In this document: positions 11,083 to 21,289 of the stretch, piece after piece
How the letters are laid out: every line of letters begins with the position of its first letter
How positions within the stretch are numbered: the stretch's first letter is position 1
Assembly (NCBI GenBank): GCA_900617975.1
Contig: UZAE01013069.1
Span: 1-26,972, forward strand
Origin: Rodentolepis nana
Lineage: Eukaryota; Platyhelminthes; Cestoda; Cyclophyllidea; Hymenolepididae
DNA: 26,972 nucleotides
Direction: 5' to 3'
The notes under the pieces: generated by a model
What the model was told of the DNA's origin: nothing
What the model saw: the letters and a program-made list of their open reading frames with translations, nothing else
Database searches by the model: none
Position numbers and translations under genes: made by a program

Positions 11083-13148
11083 AGAAGAGGCATTTCAAAT
11101 CAAAGAAGAAGGCAGTATTCAATTCAATAGAGCCTATGTCCCCTCAATTATGATTATGATGATCGTGTGAAATAATCGGTTTTATGTAAATCCTCTTAAC
11201 AGCTACCCCCCACCCCCACCCCACTCCAGCCATCACCCTGTTTATATTAACACACATGATTAGTCGTGAGAGTCTATGCGGTTGATGCTAATCACCTTTA
11301 CTTCGTTTCAATCATGATCTCAAGGAATTTTATTACCTTATTCCAATGACAAAGCTGTAATGCAATGGGTGCTACGGACAAGACTTAGAGGATTCTGAAA
11401 CAACGTATCCTAACAAGATCATAAGATATTGAAAGTTTCAGTCATGTGATCAGATCCAGATGCCTTGTGGGGGAGGGAGGGGGAGTAATGGAATAGTTTG
11501 GATGTCCGGACGTCAAAAGGCTCTACGAAAATTAATGGTTTGTTGCTTTATAGTTGACCCCACTGAGAGCCACAAAGATAGTAGACATCCTAGTTCCAGA
11601 TTGAAGATAAGTTAGAGCTATGGTGATGAAGAGTTCCAACTTGGATTGTTAGTAACTTAAAAACCGAAGCAGGTTTACTTGCATTAAATTTCTCGAGGGG
11701 ATTATGTGGTCAACATAAATATTCAATTTATTTACCTAAATCAATTTCAATAATTTGTCCACAACTTTTAACTTAGACAATTCTTAGCCAATAAACAAAG
11801 AAAGCTTATTGGAGGACGATATTACTAAAACAATTTAAACAGCTTAGAATCCGAGAAATAAACTCAGGCTGATATATGTTTTTCCAAATTCCCAACCCCA
11901 TTTAAGAAAACATTTTCAGATGCTTGTCTTGAGTAGAGAGTCGCGCCACGGAACCTCCCTCTTATAACACTTAAATTCTGCCACACGAGATATAAGCCAA
12001 ACTTAACTTTTGGCGACTGGCCATTCCGCACGCTGTGAGTTCGCTGAATGGTAATTGAACTCCGCTGTATCTGACAGTTAGACTTCCACGGTGTCTGATG
12101 GGCCACCCACGTGAGGGAACTTCCCTATCCAAGCAAAAGGCTTTTAGCAGTGAAGGTGAGAGTAACGGCATCATAATCAATTATTATGCAAGTATTTTTC
12201 TTCACCTAAACTGACAGCTTATTGTTCCATGAAATGCATGACTCAAAACTCATGGCCACCACCCCCCCCCCACTTACCCTAATAACTTCTTCCAAAAATT
12301 AAATTTGAATTTGATTTCTAATAAGGCCAAAGTAACAACGAGAGATAAGCCATTACTTAAACTCAGAAAAGCCCCTGAAATTTTTTGGACAAGCACGCAT
12401 CCCCCCCCCCACCCCCCTCTTGAATCAGCCTAAAAATTTTGATTTTTTTATGGATATTATATTCATGTCTACTTTACTATCTTCCATTTTCCTCACCTTT
12501 CAATAACGAAGAATGTAGAAGAGCCTATGAAAGAAAGGAATATTTAAATCATAACACTATTGCCAACTAATTTTGCAATAACAATCACCCATGCATCATT
12601 GGTAATTTAATATCTCTTCAAGGTTTTGTTAATTGGTCCATTTCACAAAAAAATATGCATTTGACTTTTTTAATGCCTTAAGCACTCAATAGATATAAAC
12701 AAGTGCAAAATATGCATGAGAATATCACCACTTACCTTGCAAGTCCAGTCCTGATTAACCTTTCAAAATGGATCTTTCTTATTTAGCTTTAGTTTAGAAT
12801 ATTAATTCAACCACCTTGAATCGCCATTCATGAGAAGATAAAGTAAAGAGCCGTTCACATGGAACAAAAGTTAGTGTTGTTCGGTTGAATGTTATGTTAC
12901 TGAAATATAATACCTTAACAGGTCCGCATAAGAAGGTGAAATTGATCATTTTTTTAGGGTTAGGAAGATTTTGTCGAAGGAGCCTATTATCTTAGAGACT
13001 ATAGAACATTGCTTAGCTATCATACTTCTAATTTATTACGATCTTCTCCACTCAAGGCAGTCATAATCAAACTTTACTGAAAACGGATCAGAAACCAAAA
13101 GTGCGGTCAGAGAGTATGTGAGGGCGGACATATTAGAGTCCAGGAGGC

Positions 13149-13175
13149 GGGGGGAGGGGGAGGGGGGGGGGGGGG
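13149..13175 (+). repeat. Poly-G run with two A interruptions; G-quadruplex-capable
   Basis: G6, A, G5, A and G14 in succession form several G-tracts of three or more, a classic quadruplex-capable pattern. Such runs are also prone to sequencing and assembly error. Confidence 0.9.
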
Positions 13176-13619
13176 TTAGGATGACAGATGGAAAGGATTA
13201 GGGCCCTGTGGGCCCGTAGAACTAAAACTTGGCAACAGTCAACTTCGCAATTTTGTTGACTAATAGCTCCAAGGGGGGGAGGGGATGCATAATACTTCTA
13301 CATAGAACTTGAAGTTACGTTGAAGTAAACGCTCCAAGTTCGGCATAAGGACGTCACACATCGTTGAGAGTCATTTTCATGTCTTAGGCAGGTGGTCATT
13401 ACAATTCTTATTGATGCATAAATGTTATTATAATGTGTTTAACTTATTAAAAGATAATCTTAATTCTAATAGTTTATATGTTATTGACGTTGTCACAATG
13501 ATCTTATTTGACGTGGTCACCAGGTACTTACGTAGAAGAACTTTGGTAATTGTCTGAAATCGTCAATCATCAGTTTGGTAAAAATTCGTATAAATTACCT
13601 TAATTATAGAAGTTATAAG

Positions 13620-13692
13620 GGGGTGCGCGATAGACTTACCTCCTCGTGGTGCACCCTGGACAACGTATTTTCTTACGGCAAAAAAGTCTATC
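13620..13692 (+). ncRNA. HDV-like self-cleaving ribozyme at the 5' end of the LINE
   Basis: The fold follows the nested double pseudoknot of HDV-like ribozymes. P1 is GGGGTGC (13620-13626) with GCACCCT (13651-13657): seven pairs with the terminal G.U typical of HDV. P2 is GATAGACTT (13629-13637) with AAGTCTATC (13684-13692): nine Watson-Crick pairs. P3 is ACC/GGT. L3 is TCCTCGT, close to the HDV L3 as I recall it. GG at 13658-13659 can pair with L3 CC as P1.1. P4 is CGTA/TACG (13664-13677). The candidate catalytic C is 13679, followed by A residues. Cleavage is expected just 5' of G13620, which is exactly the TSD/element junction. Known roles of such ribozymes in R2, RTE and L1Tc elements are to free the element RNA from upstream transcript. 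One base of the core differs from its best sister (GGACAAC against GGGCAAC). Confidence 0.82.
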
Positions 13693-13723
13693 AATCGGCA
13701 TACGTTTTTGACTTCGATTAATT

Positions 13724-14354
13724 ATGATTAGCTTTGAAAAAGGCTATAAGAAAAATCGCCCTCGCCAGGGCGAATCACAATGTCTTCAGATCCTCCAGTG
13801 GAATGCTGGAGGAATGTCTCCGGACAAAAAGATCCAAATACAGAAAATCCTGCAAACCTATGATGTAGACATTTTCACAATTATGGAAGCTAACATTTCG
13901 GATGACAAACTGAAGTATTACCAATTCCCAGGTTACACTCTATACAATCTACCTAAACACCGGCAAGTTGCAAGTGGAATTCTAACTGGAGTAAAAGATG
14001 GCCTAACCTCACACTATGACCTAATCAAGAGTATGGGCTCGACACAAGACAAATGTGAAATAATCAGATTAAGTGTTTGGAAATGTCAAAACCAATTCAA
14101 GATATATGCAGTCTATAATCCTCCCCAGAATTGTCCAAACTTTGACTTTCTGAACATCTCACACAAAACCATAGTATTAGGAGACTTCAACGCCCACTCC
14201 ACCAGATGGGGCTACAAGGATACAAACATAGCTGGAAAGGAAATTGAAGACATGCTAAACAGCAACACTCTGGAACTTATTTATAGCAATGAGGATCCGG
14301 CTACATATTTGCACTACAATGGATCCAGAACAACTCCTGATTTACTCTTGGCTT
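13724..14354 (+). pseudogene. LINE ORF, N-terminal apurinic-type (APE) endonuclease domain, cut by assembly gap
   Basis: 210 readable codons give an exonuclease-endonuclease-phosphatase fold domain that nicks target DNA to prime reverse transcription. Visible motifs in order: ILQWNAGG (metal-binding N27), TIMEANIS (catalytic E55), YAVYNPP (Y128-P134), the active-site motif VLGDFNAHSTRWGY (D154, N156), and TTPDLLLA (T203-A210). The final catalytic His lies in the gap. The start ATG lies 31 nt after the ribozyme and aligns with an ATG kept in several short copies, which supports it. No stop interrupts this part. The frame is 2 while the RNase H part is in frame 1, but the gap length is unknown so this need not be a frameshift. 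Listed as pseudogene because the ORF downstream contains a stop. Confidence 0.88.
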
Positions 14355-15284
14355 NNNNNNNNNNNNNNNNNNNNNNNNNNNNNNNNNNNNNNNNNNNNNN
14401 NNNNNNNNNNNNNNNNNNNNNNNNNNNNNNNNNNNNNNNNNNNNNNNNNNNNNNNNNNNNNNNNNNNNNNNNNNNNNNNNNNNNNNNNNNNNNNNNNNNN
14501 NNNNNNNNNNNNNNNNNNNNNNNNNNNNNNNNNNNNNNNNNNNNNNNNNNNNNNNNNNNNNNNNNNNNNNNNNNNNNNNNNNNNNNNNNNNNNNNNNNNN
14601 NNNNNNNNNNNNNNNNNNNNNNNNNNNNNNNNNNNNNNNNNNNNNNNNNNNNNNNNNNNNNNNNNNNNNNNNNNNNNNNNNNNNNNNNNNNNNNNNNNNN
14701 NNNNNNNNNNNNNNNNNNNNNNNNNNNNNNNNNNNNNNNNNNNNNNNNNNNNNNNNNNNNNNNNNNNNNNNNNNNNNNNNNNNNNNNNNNNNNNNNNNNN
14801 NNNNNNNNNNNNNNNNNNNNNNNNNNNNNNNNNNNNNNNNNNNNNNNNNNNNNNNNNNNNNNNNNNNNNNNNNNNNNNNNNNNNNNNNNNNNNNNNNNNN
14901 NNNNNNNNNNNNNNNNNNNNNNNNNNNNNNNNNNNNNNNNNNNNNNNNNNNNNNNNNNNNNNNNNNNNNNNNNNNNNNNNNNNNNNNNNNNNNNNNNNNN
15001 NNNNNNNNNNNNNNNNNNNNNNNNNNNNNNNNNNNNNNNNNNNNNNNNNNNNNNNNNNNNNNNNNNNNNNNNNNNNNNNNNNNNNNNNNNNNNNNNNNNN
15101 NNNNNNNNNNNNNNNNNNNNNNNNNNNNNNNNNNNNNNNNNNNNNNNNNNNNNNNNNNNNNNNNNNNNNNNNNNNNNNNNNNNNNNNNNNNNNNNNNNNN
15201 NNNNNNNNNNNNNNNNNNNNNNNNNNNNNNNNNNNNNNNNNNNNNNNNNNNNNNNNNNNNNNNNNNNNNNNNNNNNNNNNNNNN
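14355..15284. other. Assembly gap (930 N)
   Basis: Undetermined bases. In this LINE type the end of the endonuclease, the reverse transcriptase and its linker should lie here. They usually need roughly twice this length, so the gap size is an estimate or the copy is internally deleted. Confidence 0.99.
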
Positions 15285-15285
15285 C

Positions 15286-16122
15286 AGGAAATCAAACACT
15301 CCTCCCGAGCAAATGCGCTCACTGGCCCTTGAGACAATCAATGTCAACTGTCCTGCAGATTAATGGCTCCAAGTCTTCACTGATGGGTCATACACAGAAA
15401 ACCAAGCAAACGTTGGTGCAGGTGTCTATTCTGAACTCTTCTCTTTCTACGCAGCAGCGGGACATAATAGATCCGCTTTTGAAGGAGAAATAGAGGCCAT
15501 TAGGATAGCACTACGCCAATTATGTTGCCTGGATACGAAATTCACCAAAGCGGTGATACTTTCGGACTCACAGTCAGCAATAAACTCTATTGGAAACAGA
15601 GAGACACCCAAAACAGCTGAGATAAAGGAATGTAGAAAACTCTATGAGCTGCTGAGAGAGAAAAACAAAACAGTGGTCCTGCAATGGATTCCTGGTCACT
15701 GTGGCATTAAAGGCAATGAGATTGCTGACACACTTGCTAAGAAGGGGACAACAATTTTGCAATGCATGGACCGGCCGATGTCTTTCCACACAATGAAGGC
15801 CTTAATCAGGAGAGAATTCCAGACCTCAAGGTACAACGAACTCAAAGCTCGAACAAAGGAGAAACAGTGGACAGTGGCACTCTCCGACATACCCGACTGG
15901 CCAAGAATCGAAGCCGTTGCTGAGTTTAGACTACGTACCGGACACGATTGCTTGGCAAAACACCTTCACAGACTGGGAGTATACACTCAACCCACATGCC
16001 CTCTATGTAACCTACATGAGGAAATGGAGAAGACCCACCTGATTCGGTGTCCAGCTCTAAAGACAAGGACAGAAAGCCAAAGATACTGGGAAGCCAGAAG
16101 ACAGCTAATGAACTCCTATTAA
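15286..16122 (+). pseudogene. LINE ORF, C-terminal RNase H domain and CCHC-like tail, with premature stop
   Basis: Frame 1 is readable as protein from the gap edge to TAA 16120-16122, broken by an in-frame TAA at 15361-15363 just before the RNase H core. RNase H type 1 would digest the RNA strand after first-strand synthesis. Catalytic residues visible: D in VFTDGS (15382-15384), E in EIEAI (15487-15489), D in LSDSQSA (15565-15567), WIPGHCGIKGNEIAD with H at 15697-15699 and D at 15727-15729. The tail has EFRLRTGHDCLAKHLHRLG and then CPLC...H...C (C15997, H16036, C16048), a zinc-knuckle-like motif common after RNase H in these LINEs. From 15553 onward 189 codons are uninterrupted. The TAA shows this copy could not make the full protein unless it is a read error. 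Confidence 0.9.
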
Positions 16123-16226
16123 TTAACTGCTATAAATGTACCCCCCCTCTCTGGGGGAAGCTGAAGTCAAAGATTAAGGGCTAATGATAAATATCATAAA
16201 GTCTGCCATTTGAAATAAATAAATAA
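16123..16226 (+). other. LINE 3'UTR and (AAAT)n tail shared with the short copies
   Basis: From about 16141 the sequence aligns with all short copies: a C/T run, GAAGCTGAAGTCAAAG, GGGCTAATGATAAATATCAT, TCTGCCATTTGAAATAAAT and more AAAT units. TGAT/ATCA can form a small hairpin with a GGC/GCC-like closing stem further out. In LINE biology this end is what the reverse transcriptase recognises, which would let the short copies use the LINE enzyme. The AATAAA units could also serve as poly(A) signals. Confidence 0.8.
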
Positions 16227-17450
16227 ATAGAAGTTATAAGTTAATTAAAGAAAGATGATACAGCCAAGTATATGTTAGTTATATCCTAATGGAAATGTGA
16301 TCATAATATCGAATTAGTAGGCAACGCAGAAATATCTACAATATTGTGAACACTGTGCATATTTATATTTTTGACCAAATAAATATCAAGAAAGTTGCAA
16401 AGCTAAACGTATAAAGTTTTTTGTTCTCTCTAAATCTATCAACAAGTTCTTGTGGTCTCTATATTAAAAGAAAACAAAGTTCACCTCGGTACTTGACTTG
16501 GTAGTACATGCAAGCCAATAAGCAGGTTGGTATTGAGAACGTAGCAGTAAACTTAACCATCCACCTCATCACCCTATACGCAAGCCTTTGGCATTAACGT
16601 GGAAACCGGAGTCCGTGCTCTATTCAGATAAAAATATTTATTATTGATTTCTCTGTTACGTCTTTGGATGTGGAAGTGAAGTCAGAAATATGGTAGGCAG
16701 AAGTAAACATGATTACACACGCTAGAGTTCAGGTCTTAGTTTATCTACTATTTATAGGTCTTCTCAAGCAAGAAAATTACCGACGACCTTCATCAAACTT
16801 TGAATAAGTAGTGCACTGACAATTTTCAACCTTATTATTGCACGATAACTCAATTTTCATATATTTACTAATTTTGATTAAAGCGATTGTGCGTTTCAAC
16901 GATTCCTTGATCTTGATTTGTTAAAAGGACAAAGACTTATGTAACCCTTGATGGGGATGTGAATTCAGGATCAATTTTCCTCATTCGCATTTTAATCAGT
17001 ACACACCGATGAATGCTTATAGTTGCTTCCTTCTGGTCGAAAACATTTTGTCAATCTCTGCTCATCACCTCCAGAATGAAATAAATAAAAGTGGCAAAAT
17101 GCTGTCCTGTTTCATCTCTTTTATGCTCTTTATTCAATTTTTTTCCATAGTAAGCTCTCAATCACTAATAGCGAATATCTTTCCGGTGATAATGTACCTT
17201 AAAGCAAATGAGCTCAACTTTCCCTTTGCCATGGCACACTTTTCAAATGTACAATCATTCTATGTGCAAATAAGTTATGCTCTTTAAAAATATTTTGCTA
17301 TTTGGAGGAATAAGGGAAGGAGAAAATTTAGATAGAAAAAGGCGAAATTCCCCCCCCCCTCCCAGCCCACCTCTACCATCATATCAAGACAATATTGGCC
17401 GTTGGAGCAATCGTTATTTCAAAATCAAACAAAAGTTTGGAGAGGGATGT

Positions 17451-17454
<4 letters not shown>

Positions 17455-17514
<60 letters not shown>
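17455..17514 (+). repeat. (AG)30 microsatellite
   Basis: Sixty bases of uninterrupted AG dinucleotide repeat. The 83-codon frame across it ends in an Arg-Glu run that is only the repeat being read. Confidence 0.97.
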
Positions 17515-17519
<5 letters not shown>

Positions 17520-17584
17520 TTTAAATGAGAATGTGGCATAAACAAATCCGGCTCATTCACTCAAAGTGCATGATCCGATTAAGA

Positions 17585-17608
17585 TGAGAGAGGGGGAGAG
17601 AGAGAGAG
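17585..17608 (+). repeat. Interrupted (GA)n microsatellite
   Basis: GA repeats broken by a short G run, about 75 bp downstream of the long AG array; probably of the same origin. Confidence 0.85.
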
Positions 17609-20600
17609 CATCGACACAAAATTCAGATTGACTTCAAGTTTTCATTCGCTGATCACGACGGGATTCAAAGCCACACATATACGTATCTGCCATAGAGTAT
17701 TGTATTCTTTGAAGGCCCTAGTAGATTGCATACGCGTCTTCTATAAATGGAGGTCTTGTTGCTTTCAGTACCGGATTATCGTGCGCTCTCCGTCCTGCCA
17801 TATACTAATCTTATCTGCTTACGTAATGGTAATTTGAGAAATGTTGACTTTGTTTATCAATTGCGCAAATTTTGGGAACTTTTTCATTTATTGGATTTAA
17901 GGCAAGTTTATTAAATCGATTAACCTCAAATGTACCAATGATTGAGCAGTAAACGCCCTTTAAATTGTTATTAAACAAAATGCTATTCTAGAAAAAAAAT
18001 GTACATAAATGATATTTTAGGTTTAAAGGTCAAATGAGTTATAACAGTCACTCAAACACGATAGATTTTATTCTTTTAAAAAAACGAAATTCATGTATTC
18101 TTTTTTTCTTTCATTTTAGTGACTGTGGTATTAAAACTCGATTAAAACGTAATTTTTTGCAATCAAAAGGTAAATGTGCAAATCCTTGAATTCAAAGTGA
18201 GCGATCATGGTAACCAAATAAAATCGCCAAAGAGTAGGTTGTTCAGTTAGTTAGTTAGCTGAACTACCTCAAATATATAGAGGAAATAGCCGTATGACGT
18301 GGAATATGTTTACTTGGAATGGGTGCGTCTGATACAGACCATAGTCATTAAAATAAAAGTAAGGTTTCATCAAACTAAGAAACGACTATTGGTTGGTGGT
18401 TGGCTGAGATGTCTCTGTACTCACGGCACCATTTACTACCTACGCAACAAGTTGCCTGGCTGTACCTTTGAGCCTGTCTGAATGCGTTTGAGATTTCTTT
18501 GTTCAGCCTTGACAGCGTTGTACACTCCACAATGGAATGAATTGAAGCAGTTCAGACTCTCATTTCACTTCATTTCATGTACTGATAAGTCGATTGATTA
18601 GGATATTTAGCTTCATGACTTTAGTCAAATGATTCTCTTCCATGGCCGATGAGTTTAAGCAATTCTAAACTGCCTAATTAGTCGTAGTAATAGTATTTCA
18701 AGCACTTTTTCTTCTAATACCGAAGCGACTAGCGGAATGTAAGGAGGTAAGATGATTTTAACCCCCTGCAGAAATCACGAAAGTTCACCCAAGGTGAGCT
18801 TTAATATCTGGCATATTCTATTAAAAACCAAACCAGGTTTGGACATATGCGAAATGTCCGGATGTTTATCAGAATTTGGTTTTGATCATAATCACATCAA
18901 CTATTAGACAGATTGAAGGATTAATTATTGGTATGAATTGTCTTGAAACACTATGCATCAGTTACACACCGAAAAGACGAGTTTCACATTACTCCAGTAG
19001 AAATGTTTATTGTAAAGCAAACAAAATGGAGTAAGAATGAGGGTTTTCAAAAGATTTATTATGACCATATTTGCATATAATCCGTCTCCATGCCCTATTG
19101 CATAAACGCTCTCAAAGTGTCAATCTAACGAAAATTTGACGACGGACGCTTAGTAGGCGTAAACTACCGAGGCTTGCCATCAATCACAAAAACATCGTTC
19201 ATAAACCGGTTACATGCCCCGTCTTACCACATGAGAATCGAAATTGCGCTTTTTCAATTATCTAATGAATTATGGCAGTTGGAGGTTTACTCGGAATGTA
19301 GTAATGCAATCTCTTGAGAGGATACATTGGAAGAACTTCTTAATTAATTAGGCTTTGGCTCAGCCTTCGGATGGACTTTTGCGGTATATCTTCTAAGTTG
19401 TAAACTAATCTTAATAAATACCAGAGAGGCAATAAATGCCATGGATCAATAGTATTTTTCGGACTTTCCGTTACATGCTGACCCGCTTTCTTTGTCGTTT
19501 TTCACTGTTAGTAAATAACACAGTGATTAAAAGTTGTTTTCTCCAATGTCACGGCATTATTTATAGGTGAACGCATTGGAAGAGCTATTTGATGAGAGAG
19601 GGGGTGGGGGTGGGTGCATGGATGGTTTCTTCGATTGACAAATTAATGCAATACAAACGCAACCCGAAAGAGGTGGTATTATTGACGAAATATTATATGG
19701 GCAGAAATGAGGCATAAGATTTTTCAAGCAAGTTCTATTACTTTGGTGAATATTTGAATCGCGAAATAATATGCTCCAAGTGTAAATTATGTCGTAAAAC
19801 AATGACACTCTAGATCTATTGTCACAGAATATATCTTTTGTTTCGAGATTAGCGAAGTACATTCACATGTCTCCCTGTTCGCTGTCATCCATGGCAGTGA
19901 TAAGGGAATTCGTTCTGCTCTTGACAATGAATGCTACCGGAAAAGCTGTTACTGGAAACAAGAGAGTAACATCTCACTAACAAGTTGGGAAGCACTTGCC
20001 GGAATGCAATCAACCGAGTGAAGATGGTAGGAAAATAACCAGTGGGAAGACCCCCATGATGGTCCTTGGCTCGTCTTTCTACCTCTTCACGCTTATAAAT
20101 TCGTATGCATTTACCTTCAACATAGCTTGGCTTTTTTCTGTGAATGCTTATTAAAATCACGCCACCCATAACGCCCTAATGACTTACCAAGGGAGAACAA
20201 GTAAATAACTGGGTGTTCTGGCCACGAAATTTTAATATGATAACTTCTTTTCGAGTTTTTTCCTCAACCTTCTCCACTGGGTTTAAGTCAGTTGAAGTAG
20301 TAGCTTAATGAAGGCGTCTTGTGTACTATTCTTAAGCATTTTTACATTTTATGATAACTAAAATGCAGTGAATGGAAAAAATCAAGTTAATACAAGGAGA
20401 AAATCATTCGATAAATCACAGGTAGGACCTGTACTTTTCTCGCTGAGAATATTAAGTTTCTCTTTGATGCCTTGCTCGTGTGGTCAAAGAAGTTGAGCTA
20501 TTATTATTGCTCATAAAGAATTTTTCGCTCTCTTTATCTGCAGTCACATATGTGAATTTCTCTGCTCTTGGAGGTGTTCTCAAGTTTCAAATTGAGCTTA

Positions 20601-20953
20601 ATTTTCACGCAAGTACAAGTGTGTGTTTGTGTGTGAGAACTTTCTCTATCACAATACTTCATAGAATAAGAGAGAGAAAGAGCTGTCAAATCTCATACAC
20701 AAGCACAATTGCGACTGACCTCTCATCCCCTCCCTAATAACTTTCATTTATTTGAGACATCAAATTGGACTAAAATTGCGTTTCCTCTTAGTAGAAACCT
20801 CTATTTTTGAAATCCTCAACGTAAATGTTCTTCTAAATTATTGCGTACCACAATTTCTAAACCGAATGGGCCTAAAGATGATGGTAGAGTATTTCTGTTG
20901 GTTCATAGATCACAACTTGCTTAAAACTAATTATGATTTTATTTATCGATCAT

Positions 20954-21024
20954 AGGGTGTGGGATAGACTTACCTCCACGCGGTGCACCCTGGGCAACGT
21001 ATAATCATACGGCAAAAGTCTATT
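20954..21024 (+). ncRNA. HDV-like ribozyme of copy G, complete fold
   Basis: P1 is 20954-20960 with 20985-20991, seven pairs (first pair A-U in place of G.U). P2 is GATAGACTT (20963-20971) with AAGTCTATT (21016-21024), nine pairs with one G.U. P3 is ACC/GGT. L3 is TCCACGC. TGGGCAAC (20991-20998) matches the HDV core segment as I recall it. P4 is CGTAT/ATACG with loop AATC. The candidate catalytic C is 21013. All helices form without a mismatch, so this copy is predicted active. Confidence 0.82.
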
Positions 21025-21275
21025 AACTGACAGTTGACTTCTCACTTTAAACAACCATCACCTCCACTGTATGTCATAATCGACTACTTTCACAGTACTC
21101 GTCTTACCCTTTCTGAGCCTTTGTGTCTGTCTGTTTCTTTTACATCTGTGAATCACTCTTCTATTCTCCCTCCTGAATTCTTCTCACTTTGATGTTCCTC
21201 CTCCCCTCTGTGAAGCCCGAAGTCAACTAAAAGGGCTAATGATAACTATCAAAACGCCTGCCATTTGTTATAAAA
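20954..21275 (+). mobile_element. Non-autonomous LINE-derived element, copy G, with perfect TSD
   Basis: TATTTATCGATCAT at 20940-20953 and 21276-21289 is a perfect 14-bp TSD. The element begins exactly at ribozyme position 1 and contains the best-preserved ribozyme of the set. The middle is pyrimidine-rich (CTTTGTGTCTGTCTG, AATCACTCTTCT, TTTGATGTTCCTCC) and the 3' end is CTCTGTGAAGCCCGAAGTCA, GGGCTAATGATAACTATCAA, CGCCTGCCATTTG and a short A/T tail. It has no coding capacity. I see no pol III A/B boxes, so it is probably not a tRNA-type SINE but an internally deleted or chimeric LINE derivative. Confidence 0.93.
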
Positions 21276-21289
21276 TATTTATCGATCAT

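Larger units (their letters stand above)
10675..13605. other. Long stretch with simple repeats and homopolymer runs, no supported gene
   Basis: Contains a (GGT)n microsatellite, several poly-C runs and a long poly-G run (listed separately). A slightly GC-richer patch at about 11930-12130 holds two overlapping minus-strand open frames (11864-12106 and 11971-12180) with no recognised motif; neither is convincing as an exon. Confidence 0.5.
13620..16226 (+). mobile_element. APE-type LINE with RNase H and a 5' HDV-like ribozyme (autonomous partner, defective copy)
   Basis: ATAGAAGTTATAAG at 13606-13619 and 16227-16240 is a perfect 14-bp TSD that bounds the element. In order: ribozyme (13620-13692), short 5'UTR, endonuclease reading frame from ATG 13724, an N gap where the reverse transcriptase should be, RNase H and a zinc-knuckle-like C-terminus ending at 16122, then a 104-nt 3'UTR ending in (AAAT)n. 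No separate ORF1 is seen upstream of the endonuclease. A single-ORF APE-RT-RNase H plan is known in ingi/Vingi-type elements; the RNase H also occurs in the I, Loa and R1 groups. Clade is undecided because the reverse transcriptase is not readable. The copy has at least one premature stop. Confidence 0.92.
16241..20939. other. Long stretch without recognised genes
   Basis: AT-rich DNA with two (GA)n microsatellites, a poly-C run near 17350-17360, (GTTA)n near 18240-18258 and a G-rich run at about 19599-19615. Open frames such as 17009-17287 (+), 19557-19862 (-) and 19885-20169 (-, 94 codons) show no domain, signal or splice pattern that I can recognise. Confidence 0.5.

Noticed and set aside
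11864..12180. Two overlapping minus-strand frames in a GC-richer patch
   Set aside because: An acceptor-like site is present, but there is no matching donor and no recognised family; overlap in two frames argues against both.
14289..15347. Three long frames crossing the N gap (one plus, two minus)
   Set aside because: They are almost wholly undetermined bases; only the endonuclease and RNase H frames have protein motifs.
15574..15890. Minus-strand frames inside the RNase H region
   Set aside because: Shadows of the plus-strand RNase H reading frame, which carries the catalytic motifs.
17277..17528. Open frame of 83 codons ending in an Arg-Glu repeat
   Set aside because: The end is the (AG)30 microsatellite read in frame and the rest has no recognised motif.
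19885..20169. Minus-strand frame of 94 codons
   Set aside because: No domain, signal peptide or splice context recognised; length is within chance for this window.
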